A DNA stretch of 64,000 bases from an uncultured Flavobacteriales bacterium (GTDB lineage Bacteria > Bacteroidota > Bacteroidia > Flavobacteriales_E > Vicingaceae). A program made the translations under genes and the position numbers. This document shows positions 8,192-16,907 of the stretch, piece after piece. The notes below the pieces were generated by a model, which saw nothing but the letters and a program-made list of their open reading frames with translations, was not told the DNA's origin and ran no database searches. How positions within the stretch are numbered: position 1 is the stretch's first letter; each line of letters starts with the position of its first letter. The stretch is from the NCBI GenBank assembly GCA_937901255.1, contig CALCHN010000043.1, positions 172,238 through 236,237 on the forward strand, read 5' to 3'.

Positions 8192-11100
8192 ATGCAAAAA
8201 ATCTTATCTATTTTTATAGCTGTTGTCATTACTTTTTCATCAACTTTTGCTAACGATGATGCTAATATCTTTACAGGAAATGAAGCCCATCAACTTGCAG
8301 CAAACTCCAATCTAGTCAGAATTAAAAAATTTACCACTATCCCTAATTATGTTCAGTTTGTAAAGGGAAAAGAACTTCCTTTAGCAAAACTTGAAAGTTG
8401 GTTAAGACAATACTACAAAACCGATGATAATTATGGTTTAAAGTTATTAAACACTTATGAAGATGATTTAGGCTATACTCACTACAGATACCAACAAACT
8501 ATTAATGGAATTCCAGTAAAATTAGCAATGTTTATTGCTCATACAAAAAACGGACATATCTACTCAATGAATGGAGAATTGTTTGATAATACCAATGCTC
8601 CATCTAAAAACTCAATAGCAGAAAGTACTGCTTTATACAAAGCTCTTAATCATATAAATGCCGATTTATATAAATGGGAAATTGCTGAAGCAGAAAACCA
8701 TTTAAAATGGGAACAAAACGACCCAAACGCAACTTATTACCCAAAAGGAGAATTAGTTTATATCAACGAAAGTGGAAATGTTACCAATGCACTTAAACTG
8801 GCTTACGTATTTAATGTTTATGCTCAAGAGCCACTTAGCAGAAGAGAAATTTATGTTGATGCAACCAATGGAACTGTTCTTTGGGAAGAAAGCAAATTAC
8901 ATGACGCTGATGTTGTTGGTACTGCCGCTACAGGATATAGTGGGACAAAAACCATGACTTCTGATTTTACAGGCACTAACTATAGATTAAGAGAAACAGG
9001 AAGAGGAAATGGCATTAGAACATTTAACTGTAACAATACCACAAATTATTCAAACACTGATTTTACAAATGCTACAGCCAACTGGACAACATTTAATCCA
9101 GCTGTTGATGTTTATGCTACTGATGCCCATTGGGGTGCAGAAATGACTTACGATTACTTTTTTCTTGAACATGGAAGAAACAGTATTGATAATAATGGTT
9201 TTCAACTGAACAGTTATGTTCATTACGACAACAACTTTTTTAATGCTTTTTGGGATGGTCAACGTATGACTTACGGTGATGGAAATAATAATGCAACTCC
9301 TTTAACTGCTATAGATATTGCCGGACATGAAATTACTCATGGGCTTACCAACTTTACTGCAAACTTAGTTTACCAAGCAGAATCAGGGGCATTAAACGAA
9401 TCTTTTAGTGATATTTTTGGAAATAGTATTGAAAGATATGCTCGTCCAACTCAAAACAGTTGGCAAATGGGAGAAGATTTAGGAATTGTTATTAGAAACA
9501 TGCAAAATCCAAAAGCTGAAGGAGATCCAGATACTTACTTTGGTCAAAATTGGGCTTCTCTTACTGGTGGTGATAATGGTGGTGTGCATACCAATAGTGG
9601 TGTGCAAAATTATTGGTATTATTTACTAACCATGGGAGGTTCAGGAACAAACGACAATAACGATACTTACAATGTTACCGCATTAGGATTAGTAAAAGCC
9701 GGAAGAATAGCTTACAGAAACTTAGTTGTTTATTTAACAACTTCATCTGGTTATGCCGATGCTCGTTTTTACGCTATTCAATCTGCAGTAGATTTATATG
9801 GAGGTTGTTCTCCAGAAGTAGCATCTACAACAAATGCTTGGTATGCTGTTGGTGTTGGTGGTCCTTACTCACCATTTACAGTAAGTGATTTTAACGCTTC
9901 AATTACAACCTCTTGCGTTGCTCCTTTTACTGTTTCTTTCAACAATACTAGTACTAACGGAAGTACTTTCCAGTGGAATTTTGGTGATGGAAATACTAGC
10001 ACACAAATTAACCCTACACACACTTACACAGCAAATGGAACTTACAACGTTACGCTTATTGCAGATGGTGGTGCTTCTTGCGGTAAAGACACTACTATTA
10101 AAAATGCTTACATTACTATAGATAATAATTTACCTTGTATCATTACCATGCCTGCTAATGGTTCTGCTGCTACACAAACAGCTTGTACAGGAACTATTTT
10201 CGATAGTGGTGGGCCAAATGGAAATTATGGAGCTAATGAAACTTCAGTTATTACTATTTCGCCAACTGGAGCTGCCGATGTAACACTTAATTTTATCAGT
10301 TTTGGTATTGAAGCAGGACAAGGAAGCACATGTAATTACGATTACTTAAATGTTTATGATGGTGCAAACACAGGTGCTGCTTTAATTGGAACATATTGCG
10401 ACAACAATATACCAACAACAATAACATCTACTGGTAGTTCTATAACCATAGAGTTTTCTTCTGACCCTGGAGTTGAAGATGCAGGATTTGAAATAAGTTG
10501 GTCTTGTAACTTATCTAATGTTGCTCCTGTTGCAGACTTCTCATCAAATATTGACAGCACTTGTACAGGAGAAATTCAGTTTACAGATATGTCTGCAAAT
10601 GGTCCAACTAGTTGGTTTTGGGATTTTGGTGATGGGAATAATTCAACACTTCAAAACCCTACTCATACCTATTCTTCAAGTGGAACTTATACTGTTCAGT
10701 TAACTGCAACCAACGCTATTGGTAATCATGTTGAGACCAAAACCAACTATATAAATGTTAATATGCCTTCAAACCCTTCTGTAGTAGGTGATGCTATTTG
10801 TGAAAATACTGTTGCCAATCTTACTGCATCAGGAAATGGAACATTAAATTGGTACAATGTTGCTACCGGAGGAACAATTATTAACACTGGTACAAGTTAT
10901 ACAACTCCTGTATTGGCTACAACTACAACATATTATGTTGAAGATGCTATCATCTCTCCTACTCTAACTATGGGAAAACCAAATAACTCTGGTGGTGGAG
11001 CTAATTTTAATACCCAACAACATTTATTGTTTGATGTGTACACTCCAATGGAAATTATTGAAGTAGATGTATATTCAAGTATAGCTGGTAATAGAACTAT

Positions 11101-11701
11101 AGAATTGAGAAGTAGTAGTAATGTACTTATTGCAACTACAACTGTTAATATACCAACAGGACAATTTACTGTACCATTAAACTTTAATGTAATGCCCGGA
11201 ACAGATTACCAATTAAGACTTGCTAATGGTTCTGCTATTAATCTCTACAGAAATGATGGAGGTGTTAATTATCCTTATACCTTAAGCGGAATGGGTTCAA
11301 TAACCCGAAGTACTGCAGGAACTAACGGTGGTTTATCTCATTATTATTTCTTCTACAATTGGAAAGTAAAAGCTCCCGATTGTATTAGCGGCAGAGAAGC
11401 TGTAACTGCAACAGTAAACAGTTGTACCGATATTGATGAGTTACAACAAAATAATGGCATTAACGCTTTCTACAATGGTACACAAAACGAACTTGAAGTT
11501 AGAATTAAGAAAATCCCTACAGGGAATTACATTACTACTGTAATGAATGCCCTAGGACAAATAGTTGTTGACAAAACCATTACTGTTGGTAGTGATAATC
11601 AAATTGAAAAACTTAATTTAAACAATGCTTCTAAAGGCGTTTACTTTATCAGAATAAGCAATGATAGCTTTAACTATTCGTCAAAATTTATTAAACCTTA
11701 A
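8192..11701 (+). CDS. Secreted thermolysin-family (M4) metalloprotease with PKD, CUB and T9SS sorting domains
   Basis: Secreted zinc endopeptidase of 1169 aa. A signal peptide (MQKILSIFIAVVITFSSTFA) is followed by an FTP/PepSY-type propeptide (about 40-240). The M4 catalytic domain has HEITH at 379-383, the third zinc ligand Glu at 403 in GALNESFSD (24 residues after the first His, as in thermolysin) and a catalytic His near 466 in GGVHTNSGVQNYW. Downstream are a PKD domain (about 575-650), a CUB-like domain (650-775), a second PKD (780-855), Ig-like sequence and a C-terminal T9SS type A sorting domain (about 1090-1169). The gene stands alone and ends at a strong hairpin terminator. Confidence 0.95.
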   Translation: MQKILSIFIAVVITFSSTFANDDANIFTGNEAHQLAANSNLVRIKKFTTIPNYVQFVKGKELPLAKLESWLRQYYKTDDNYGLKLLNTYEDDLGYTHYRYQQTINGIPVKLAMFIAHTKNGHIYSMNGELFDNTNAPSKNSIAESTALYKALNHINADLYKWEIAEAENHLKWEQNDPNATYYPKGELVYINESGNVTNALKLAYVFNVYAQEPLSRREIYVDATNGTVLWEESKLHDADVVGTAATGYSGTKTMTSDFTGTNYRLRETGRGNGIRTFNCNNTTNYSNTDFTNATANWTTFNPAVDVYATDAHWGAEMTYDYFFLEHGRNSIDNNGFQLNSYVHYDNNFFNAFWDGQRMTYGDGNNNATPLTAIDIAGHEITHGLTNFTANLVYQAESGALNESFSDIFGNSIERYARPTQNSWQMGEDLGIVIRNMQNPKAEGDPDTYFGQNWASLTGGDNGGVHTNSGVQNYWYYLLTMGGSGTNDNNDTYNVTALGLVKAGRIAYRNLVVYLTTSSGYADARFYAIQSAVDLYGGCSPEVASTTNAWYAVGVGGPYSPFTVSDFNASITTSCVAPFTVSFNNTSTNGSTFQWNFGDGNTSTQINPTHTYTANGTYNVTLIADGGASCGKDTTIKNAYITIDNNLPCIITMPANGSAATQTACTGTIFDSGGPNGNYGANETSVITISPTGAADVTLNFISFGIEAGQGSTCNYDYLNVYDGANTGAALIGTYCDNNIPTTITSTGSSITIEFSSDPGVEDAGFEISWSCNLSNVAPVADFSSNIDSTCTGEIQFTDMSANGPTSWFWDFGDGNNSTLQNPTHTYSSSGTYTVQLTATNAIGNHVETKTNYINVNMPSNPSVVGDAICENTVANLTASGNGTLNWYNVATGGTIINTGTSYTTPVLATTTTYYVEDAIISPTLTMGKPNNSGGGANFNTQQHLLFDVYTPMEIIEVDVYSSIAGNRTIELRSSSNVLIATTTVNIPTGQFTVPLNFNVMPGTDYQLRLANGSAINLYRNDGGVNYPYTLSGMGSITRSTAGTNGGLSHYYFFYNWKVKAPDCISGREAVTATVNSCTDIDELQQNNGINAFYNGTQNELEVRIKKIPTGNYITTVMNALGQIVVDKTITVGSDNQIEKLNLNNASKGVYFIRISNDSFNYSSKFIKP

Positions 11702-11730
11702 AATACTTTCTATTTAAAACCTAAAACTAA

Positions 11731-11770
11731 AAGAGAGGCTTACCAGTTATTTGGTAAGCCTCTCTTTTTT
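11731..11770 (+). terminator. Strong rho-independent terminator
   Basis: A perfect 14-bp stem (AAGAGAGGCTTACC, 11731-11744, with GGTAAGCCTCTCTT, 11753-11766), an 8-nt loop and a T run. It lies between the M4 protease gene and the convergent gene ending at 11795; the A-rich 5' side means it could also work on the minus strand. Confidence 0.9.
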
Positions 11771-11794
11771 GTCTTGTTGAGATTGGATTAAATA

Positions 11795-12406
11795 TTAATA
11801 AACTTTTGGTTTAGCCTTTAATTTAGGTGAACTAGTTATAATTGTAAAAGTATAAGATAATGCAGCTGAAAAAAAAGAATATTTTACAACATTAACATAT
11901 CGTTTTGTATCAAAGTTATCCGGTTTGCTCTTGTTGATTGAAATTAATGGCGCTACTATAAAGCCTGAAAAAAACGAACTCACAAGCAAAGTACCAGAAA
12001 TATCATACATTGTTGAGTTATACGAAATTTCTTGGTTTTTTAAGATTGGTACACCAAAACTTTTACTTTCTACATATGGAAATTCTTTTACATGATATTG
12101 AATTATTTCATCTTCTCTATTATTTTCATCTCCAATCATTATCGTTTCAGAAGTTATATCTAAAAAAATGGAATCATTACTTAAATTAGTTAAATTACCT
12201 TCATGATGAATAATGGTGTCTCCAATAAAACTTCTCACATGAATGTACTTTCCTTCTTTTAATTTTTTAGTTTTCTTATAATCTAATAATTCAAACTCAA
12301 ACTTTTTCTTTTTATGTTTGCTCGTAGCACTATCTTCTTGAGCAACTGTATTATTGAAAGAAAAAAATAAAAAGGATAATATAAGGATAGATAAAAATCG
12401 TTTCAT
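11795..12406 (-). CDS. Exported protein of unknown function (203 aa)
   Basis: I do not recognise a named family. The N-terminus MKRFLSILILSFLFFSFNNTVAQ is a clear signal peptide. A basic linker (KHKKKKFEFELL) is followed by beta-rich sequence with a repeated Asp/Ile pattern (GNLTNLSNDSIFLDITSET). Hydrophobic segments at about 148-165 and 180-198 could be one or two membrane spans. It is the last gene of a minus-strand run from fabD and abuts the 63-aa gene (5 bp apart), so the two are probably co-transcribed. Confidence 0.75.
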   Translation of the reverse strand: MKRFLSILILSFLFFSFNNTVAQEDSATSKHKKKKFEFELLDYKKTKKLKEGKYIHVRSFIGDTIIHHEGNLTNLSNDSIFLDITSETIMIGDENNREDEIIQYHVKEFPYVESKSFGVPILKNQEISYNSTMYDISGTLLVSSFFSGFIVAPLISINKSKPDNFDTKRYVNVVKYSFFSAALSYTFTIITSSPKLKAKPKVY

Positions 12407-12411
12407 TACAA

Positions 12412-12603
12412 TTAATCTTCTTTTTTACATTGTTCTTCTGGCAAGGCTCCGCAAAAACCGCAAGCCTCTCCTTCTTTATTTAAAAAAGGACTATTACTAG
12501 CACAAGTTCCTGAAAATTTGCCGTTTTTCTTAAAAAGAATTTTAACGGCTATCCCAGCAATTCCTAACCCTAGCAATACTATTGAAAATAATATAAGTTT
12601 CAT
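12412..12603 (-). CDS. Small Cys-rich membrane protein (63 aa)
   Basis: One N-terminal membrane segment (LILFSIVLLGLGIAGIAVKI), then a basic stretch and a compact cysteine cluster: KFSGTCASN near residues 30-36 and GEACGFCGALPEEQC near 46-59. The single-helix plus Cys-cluster layout resembles NqrM, the small maturation protein of the Na+-translocating NADH:quinone reductase, but the Cys spacing differs and no nqr gene is in the window. I have seen similar small proteins in Flavobacteriia and treat this as a conserved small membrane protein, possibly metal-handling. Confidence 0.75.
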   Translation of the reverse strand: MKLILFSIVLLGLGIAGIAVKILFKKNGKFSGTCASNSPFLNKEGEACGFCGALPEEQCKKED

Positions 12604-12636
12604 TTTGTTAAATTTTAAAGTTTCATTTTGTTATAT

Positions 12637-12981
12637 CTACTGTTCAATTTCCATACAAGCAATTTCTTTATAATCATTATTACTCAAAAACTCTTTGATT
12701 AAAGAATAATGAACTTCTAAAAGTGAGACTATAGAATTAGTTGTCATGTTACCCGTTCTCAACCAAATAATTTTAGGAGGACATCCATAAACATTTGCAA
12801 AATCAGAAAAATCAGCATCAAAGGTTACTATACAAAAGCCATTCTTCTTGGCGTACTTCCATATTGCTTTATCAGTAGCATTTGTTAGATTTATATCATT
12901 AACCTGTTTTGAATTGGGATATAAATGATTAATTTTTTTTATAACACGAAAAGAAATATTTTGGTCAACTAATAATTTCAT
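12637..12981 (-). CDS. DUF5615 PIN-like (Mut7-C-type) protein, putative toxin
   Basis: A 114-aa protein of the DUF5615/Mut7-C RNase-like group. Acidic residues typical of PIN-like active sites are seen in KLLVDQNIS (residues 2-10), NATDKAIWKYAKKNG (about 39-53) and IVTFDADFSDFA (about 56-67). It starts inside the stop codon of the DUF433 gene (TAATG overlap of one base), so the two are translationally coupled. DUF433/DUF5615 pairs are generally regarded as toxin-antitoxin-like modules; RNase activity for this one is inferred. Confidence 0.88.
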   Translation of the reverse strand: MKLLVDQNISFRVIKKINHLYPNSKQVNDINLTNATDKAIWKYAKKNGFCIVTFDADFSDFANVYGCPPKIIWLRTGNMTTNSIVSLLEVHYSLIKEFLSNNDYKEIACMEIEQ

Positions 12982-13202
12982 TAAGCAACTCGTATTCTGT
13001 TTTCTCTATTTGCTGCATAAGCTAAACAAGCTTCAATACTTTTCTCTGTAAGTTCAGGAAAATCTTTTATAATTTCCTTTTTAGTCATTCCGTTAGCTAA
13101 CCAGTTTAAAACATCATAAACAGAAATTCTAGTACCTGATACAATTGGCTTTCCAAATCTTACAGATGCGTTTATTGTTATGTATTCTCTGTAGTTAATC
13201 AT
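12981..13202 (-). CDS. DUF433 protein, putative antitoxin
   Basis: A 73-aa helix-turn-helix-like DUF433 protein. The family signature GKPIVSGTRISVYDVL (about residues 18-33) and KEIIKDFPELT (about 42-52) is clear. It is the first gene of a two-gene unit, with its stop overlapping the ATG of the DUF5615 partner by one nucleotide. By analogy it should bind the partner and probably its own promoter. Its ATG lies 52 bp downstream of the fabD stop. Confidence 0.9.
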   Translation of the reverse strand: MINYREYITINASVRFGKPIVSGTRISVYDVLNWLANGMTKKEIIKDFPELTEKSIEACLAYAANRENRIRVA

Positions 13203-13254
13203 ACTGCTAATTTACGTTTTTTTATTACAGATTAAAGAATCTTACCCATTTTTA

Positions 13255-14130
13255 TTAAGCACTTTGAGTTTCTATTTCTCTGTTTACTTTTTTAAATAAG
13301 CCTTGTAATACTTTTCCCGGACCAACTTCTATAACAGATGAAGCTCCATCTTGCAACATGTTTTGCATAGTTTGTGTCCATTTTACAGGAGCAGTAAGTT
13401 GAGCTATTAAATTGGCTTTAATTTGTTCCGAATCTGTCATTGGTAATGCATTTACATTCTGATAAATTGGACAAATTGGCGAATTAATATTCGTGTTGTT
13501 TATTGCTGCAGCTAATTCTTCTCTTGCTGGCTCCATAAGTGGAGAATGAAAAGCTCCCCCTACAGGTAAAATCAACGCTCTTCTTGCTCCTGCTTCTGTT
13601 AACTTTTCGCAAGCAATTGTAACCGCTTCCACACTTCCTGAAATTACTAATTGTCCTGGGCAATTGTAATTAGCAGGAACAACAACACCATCAATTTCGC
13701 TACAAATTTTTTCTACAACATCATCATCTAAATTTAAAATAGCTGCCATAGTTGATGGTTCTTTTTCACAAGCTTTTTGCATGGCTAAGGCTCTGGCTAA
13801 AACCAATTTTAACCCATCTTCAAAAGAAAGTGCTCCAGCTGCTACTAAAGCAGAAAACTCTCCTAAGGAATGTCCGGCAACCATATCAGGCTGAAAAACA
13901 TCCCCCATAGTTTTGGCTAAAATAACCGAATGTAAAAATATGGCTGGTTGAGTTACTTTTGTTTGTTTCAAATCTTCATCAGTACCATTAAACATGATAT
14001 CAGTAATGTTAAAACCTAACACTTCGTTTGCTCTATCAAACATTTCTTTTGCTAATGCTGAGTTTTCGTATAAATCTTTACCCATTCCTACAAATTGAGA
14101 ACCTTGTCCCGGAAATACATATGCTTTCAT
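13255..14130 (-). CDS. fabD: Malonyl-CoA:ACP transacylase
   Basis: Transfers malonyl from CoA to acyl carrier protein for fatty acid synthesis in the cytosol. The 291-aa protein is the normal short bacterial length. It has the N-terminal FPGQGSQ motif (6-12), the nucleophilic Ser88 in GHSLGE and the catalytic His195 in GGAFHSPLME. The best -7 box on this strand (TAATTTTG, 14340-14333) lies about 200 bp upstream, so the mRNA would have a long leader. That leader carries a family A hairpin repeat and a second copy of the ATACTATATGAAAG start region. Confidence 0.97.
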   Translation of the reverse strand: MKAYVFPGQGSQFVGMGKDLYENSALAKEMFDRANEVLGFNITDIMFNGTDEDLKQTKVTQPAIFLHSVILAKTMGDVFQPDMVAGHSLGEFSALVAAGALSFEDGLKLVLARALAMQKACEKEPSTMAAILNLDDDVVEKICSEIDGVVVPANYNCPGQLVISGSVEAVTIACEKLTEAGARRALILPVGGAFHSPLMEPAREELAAAINNTNINSPICPIYQNVNALPMTDSEQIKANLIAQLTAPVKWTQTMQNMLQDGASSVIEVGPGKVLQGLFKKVNREIETQSA

Positions 14131-14203
14131 ATAGTATGTTTTTATTGTTTATATATTTTCAATTATATTATTAATTTTTTCTACAGAAATAAAAGCTTTA
14201 GTG

Positions 14204-14274
14204 AACTCACCCCCAAGTTATCTATCGATAACTTTTCCTCCTCTCTTTAAAGAGAGGGGGTTAGGGGGAGAGTC
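14204..14274 (-). repeat. Family A dispersed hairpin repeat, copy 1
   Basis: About 71 bp. Read on the minus strand it starts GACTCTCCCCC and ends GGGGGTGAGTT, with two inner hairpins: CCCTCTCTTT/AAAGAGAGG and AGTTATCGAT/AGATAACT. The ends pair imperfectly, so the whole can fold as a three-way junction. Other copies are at 32073, 37008 and 47664. Confidence 0.88.
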
Positions 14275-14290
14275 GAGAACCTACTTTCAT
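14261..14290 (-). other. Short upstream reading frame made by a duplicated fabD start
   Basis: The minus strand reads ATG AAA GTA GGT TCT CGA and stops inside the family A repeat, giving a 9-residue frame. Its start region matches that of fabD over ATACTATATGAAAG. Whether it is translated is unknown; it lies between the likely fabD promoter and the fabD ATG. Confidence 0.4.
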
Positions 14291-14332
14291 ATAGTATATT
14301 TTTTTAATTAATTTCAAGTTAATTTTACCCTG

Positions 14333-14340
14333 CAAAATTA
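14333..14340 (-). promoter_or_regulatory. Probable -7 box TAATTTTG for fabD
   Basis: An exact TANNTTTG match on the minus strand. Transcription would start near 14326 and produce a leader of about 195 nt before fabD. No clear -33 TTTG was found. Confidence 0.4.
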
Positions 14341-14439
14341 CGTTTTTCCTTATTAATGATTTTAAATTTTAGTACATAGTAACGAAATTTCTTACTTTTA
14401 TCATTATTAAACAACCACGAGAAATAATTAACTACATAA

Positions 14440-15714
14440 ATGAATAGAAAAACCATCCAAATTTTAATTGTTTTTGCTGTTGTTTCCTTAATAGGAATGA
14501 TAGCCACACAAATATTTTGGGTAAAAAATGCTTATAATTTAGAAGAAAAACAGTTTAACGATAGGGTGCATATTGCCCTTACCAACGTAACGCATGAATT
14601 ATTGAACATCAATAAAGATGAATCGGATTTAATTAACCCCGTTAAACAAATCAGTTCTAATTATTTTACTGCAGTAATAAACGATACGGTGCATCCTTAC
14701 CTTTTAGAAACTTTATTAAGAAAACACTTTACCAACCGAAATCTTACCCTAGATTTTGAGTACGTAATTTACGATTGTTTTACCGATTCTATTGTTTTTG
14801 GCAATTATATTTCTGTGAAAGAAGCTGAAAAAGATGAGCTTCAAGTAGTTTCGTCAGAAATAAAATGGGATAAAGACGGACATTATTTTGGTGTTTATTT
14901 TCCAACTAAAAATGCATACATCCTAAATAAAATGGGTATTTGGATATTTAGTTCATCCATCATTCTAATTATCATTATTTTCTTTTCTTATACCATCAAC
15001 ATTATCCTTAAACAAAAAAGATTGTCAGAAATTAAAAATGATTTTATCAATAACATTACCCACGAGTTTAAAACACCTATTTCTACTATATCGCTCTCGG
15101 CAGAAGTGTTGTTAAATCCTGATATTTCCCAACAACCAGAACGCTTAAAAAGTTACGCAAAAATTATTCAGGACGAAAATAACAGATTGAAAAACCAAGT
15201 AGATAAAGTGCTTCAATTAGCAACTATTGAAAGAGATAAACTTAAGCTTGAAAATGAACCTATAGATTTGCATGAATTAATAGAAAACTCTATAAAAAGC
15301 TTTGAGTTGATTGTTAATCAACAAGGAGGGCAAATTACAGCTCAGTTAAAAGCTCCCGAACATATTTTCCATGGTGATAAAGTACATATTTCTAATATTT
15401 TATATAATCTTATTGACAATGCCATAAAATATTCACCTGAAAATCCGACTATAACCATAAGTACTTCTCCTTATAAAAATGGGATAGAAATTAGTATTAG
15501 AGATAATGGTGTAGGTATTTCTGAAGAAGCACAAAAACATATTTTTGAGAAATTCTACAGAGAACCAACAGGAAATGTGCATAATATTAAAGGGTTTGGT
15601 TTAGGATTAAATTATGTAAAAACTATTGTGGAATTTTATAATGGAAGCGTAAGATTAGTGAGTAAAAAGAATGAGGGTTCTACATTTATTATTAAATTGC
15701 CACTTAAAGATTAG
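14440..15714 (+). CDS. Membrane sensor histidine kinase
   Basis: Sensor of a two-component system; the partner regulator starts 38 bp downstream. The 424-aa protein has a membrane helix near residues 6-28, an extracytoplasmic sensor region of about 135 residues without a recognised fold, a second helix at about 166-190, and HisKA/HATPase_c domains. The phosphoacceptor is His208 in HEFKTPIS; the N box NLIDNAIKYS, the G1 box DNGVGISEEA and the G2 box GFGLGLNYV are intact. The layout is like RprX of Bacteroides. The stop codon lies inside an ATTAGAAATTAGAGATT-type heptamer tract. Confidence 0.95.
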   Translation: MNRKTIQILIVFAVVSLIGMIATQIFWVKNAYNLEEKQFNDRVHIALTNVTHELLNINKDESDLINPVKQISSNYFTAVINDTVHPYLLETLLRKHFTNRNLTLDFEYVIYDCFTDSIVFGNYISVKEAEKDELQVVSSEIKWDKDGHYFGVYFPTKNAYILNKMGIWIFSSSIILIIIIFFSYTINIILKQKRLSEIKNDFINNITHEFKTPISTISLSAEVLLNPDISQQPERLKSYAKIIQDENNRLKNQVDKVLQLATIERDKLKLENEPIDLHELIENSIKSFELIVNQQGGQITAQLKAPEHIFHGDKVHISNILYNLIDNAIKYSPENPTITISTSPYKNGIEISIRDNGVGISEEAQKHIFEKFYREPTGNVHNIKGFGLGLNYVKTIVEFYNGSVRLVSKKNEGSTFIIKLPLKD

Positions 15715-15737
15715 AAATTAGAGATTAGAAATTTATA
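15712..15737 (+). repeat. Heptamer tract overlapping the histidine kinase stop codon
   Basis: TAGAAATTAGAGATTAGAAA begins with the TAG stop of the kinase gene and fills most of the 38-bp gap to the response regulator. The same seven-base-periodic sequence with the same polarity follows dapF, the MoeB-like gene, guaB and the PPIase gene. Confidence 0.75.
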
Positions 15738-15752
15738 AAATAAAAAAATATA

Positions 15753-16460
15753 ATGAGTACAACAAAAAAACTACACATTTTATTAGCTGAAGATGATACC
15801 AATTTAGGTTTTGTTGTTCAAGATAATCTTAAATCAATGGGGTATGAAGTTACGCTTTGTATTGATGGCGAACAAGCTCTTAAAACCTTTGTAAATAACA
15901 ATTTTGATGCTTGCATTTTAGATGTGATGATGCCTAAAAAAGGCGGGTTTGAAGTTGCTGAAACCATCAGAGATATTAATCCTGAAATTCCTATTATTTT
16001 TCTAACTGCCAAATCTTTACAACCTGATAAAGTTAGAGGTTTTACCGTTGGTGCCGATGATTATATTACCAAACCATTCGATTTTCAAGAGTTTGTTTTA
16101 AGATTAGAAGCTGTATTAAGACGCTCCAATTTGCTATCAAAAGAAGATGAAGAGGAAGTAAACACTTACCTTATTGGCGATTACGAATTAGACATTAAAA
16201 ACCAACTCCTTAAACATAAAAATAGCGAAAGAAGCTTAACCAAAAAAGAAACTAAAATATTGAGTTATTTGTGTAAACATAAAAACGATATTGCTCCCAG
16301 AGAAATGATATTAAAAAACATTTGGGGAAATGACGATTATTTTAGCGGCAGAAGCATGGATGTGTTTATTTCTAAACTAAGAAAATACCTTAGCGATGAT
16401 AAAAAAATAACCATCAACAACATTCATGGTGTTGGCTTTAAGCTAGAAGTAGAAAATTAA
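15753..16460 (+). CDS. OmpR-family response regulator
   Basis: A 235-aa DNA-binding response regulator. The receiver domain (about 7-120) has the acidic pair in LLAEDDTNLGF, phosphoacceptor Asp57 in CILDVMMPKKGG, the switch Thr/Ser in IIFLTAKS and Lys in DDYITKPFDF. A winged-helix output domain occupies about 145-233 (LTKKETKILSYL, ISKLRKYL, NIHGVGFKLE). It follows the histidine kinase gene and is read in the same direction, so the two form one system, of the RprY type. arfB starts two bases after its stop. Confidence 0.96.
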   Translation: MSTTKKLHILLAEDDTNLGFVVQDNLKSMGYEVTLCIDGEQALKTFVNNNFDACILDVMMPKKGGFEVAETIRDINPEIPIIFLTAKSLQPDKVRGFTVGADDYITKPFDFQEFVLRLEAVLRRSNLLSKEDEEEVNTYLIGDYELDIKNQLLKHKNSERSLTKKETKILSYLCKHKNDIAPREMILKNIWGNDDYFSGRSMDVFISKLRKYLSDDKKITINNIHGVGFKLEVEN

Positions 16461-16462
16461 TA

Positions 16463-16864
16463 ATGGACAAAACAGCTCTCATAAAAGAACTAACATTTAC
16501 CACAAGCAGAAGTGGTGGTGCGGGCGGACAGCATGTTAATAAAGTTTCCACCAAAGTAGAGTTGCTGTTTAATGTAGAAAACTCTCAAGTACTTTCTGAT
16601 GAACAAAAACAACTCATTTTAGATAAACTTAAAAACAGAATTAACAATCTTGGAATATTCAGACTACAAGCTGATACTACCAGAAGTCAACTAAAAAACA
16701 AAGAAATAGCAATTGAACGTTTTTTAACCTTAATTGAAAAAGCATTAACCCCAAAAGTTGCCAGAAAGAAAACCAAACCATCTAAAGCATCTAAAGAACA
16801 ACGACTAAACGAAAAAAGAAAACTTTCAGAAAAAAAGTCTTCCAGACGATATAAATTGGACTAA
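16463..16864 (+). CDS. arfB: Alternative ribosome-rescue peptidyl-tRNA hydrolase
   Basis: Releases stalled peptides from non-stop ribosomes. The 133-aa protein carries the catalytic GGQ at residues 21-23 within SRSGGAGGQHVNKVSTKVEL, and ends with the long basic, disordered tail (KKTKPSKASKEQRLNEKRK) that inserts into the empty mRNA channel in ArfB/YaeJ. The absence of the codon-recognition domains of RF1/RF2 separates it from those factors. It begins two bases after the response regulator and precedes dapF. Confidence 0.95.
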   Translation: MDKTALIKELTFTTSRSGGAGGQHVNKVSTKVELLFNVENSQVLSDEQKQLILDKLKNRINNLGIFRLQADTTRSQLKNKEIAIERFLTLIEKALTPKVARKKTKPSKASKEQRLNEKRKLSEKKSSRRYKLD

Positions 16865-16907
16865 CTTTGAATTTTACATCAACAACCATCAAATCTTTAT
16901 TAGTAAA

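Larger units (their letters stand above)
14131..14439. other. Non-coding 309-bp divergent region between fabD and the histidine kinase gene
   Basis: No further gene is supported. It holds an AT-rich fabD-proximal segment, a family A repeat (14204-14274), a near copy of the fabD translation start on the minus strand (14284-14303) with a nine-codon reading frame (14290-14261), and a minus-strand TAATTTTG box (14340-14333). On the plus strand TACTTTTA (14393-14400) is a one-mismatch -7 box for the kinase gene. Confidence 0.7.
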
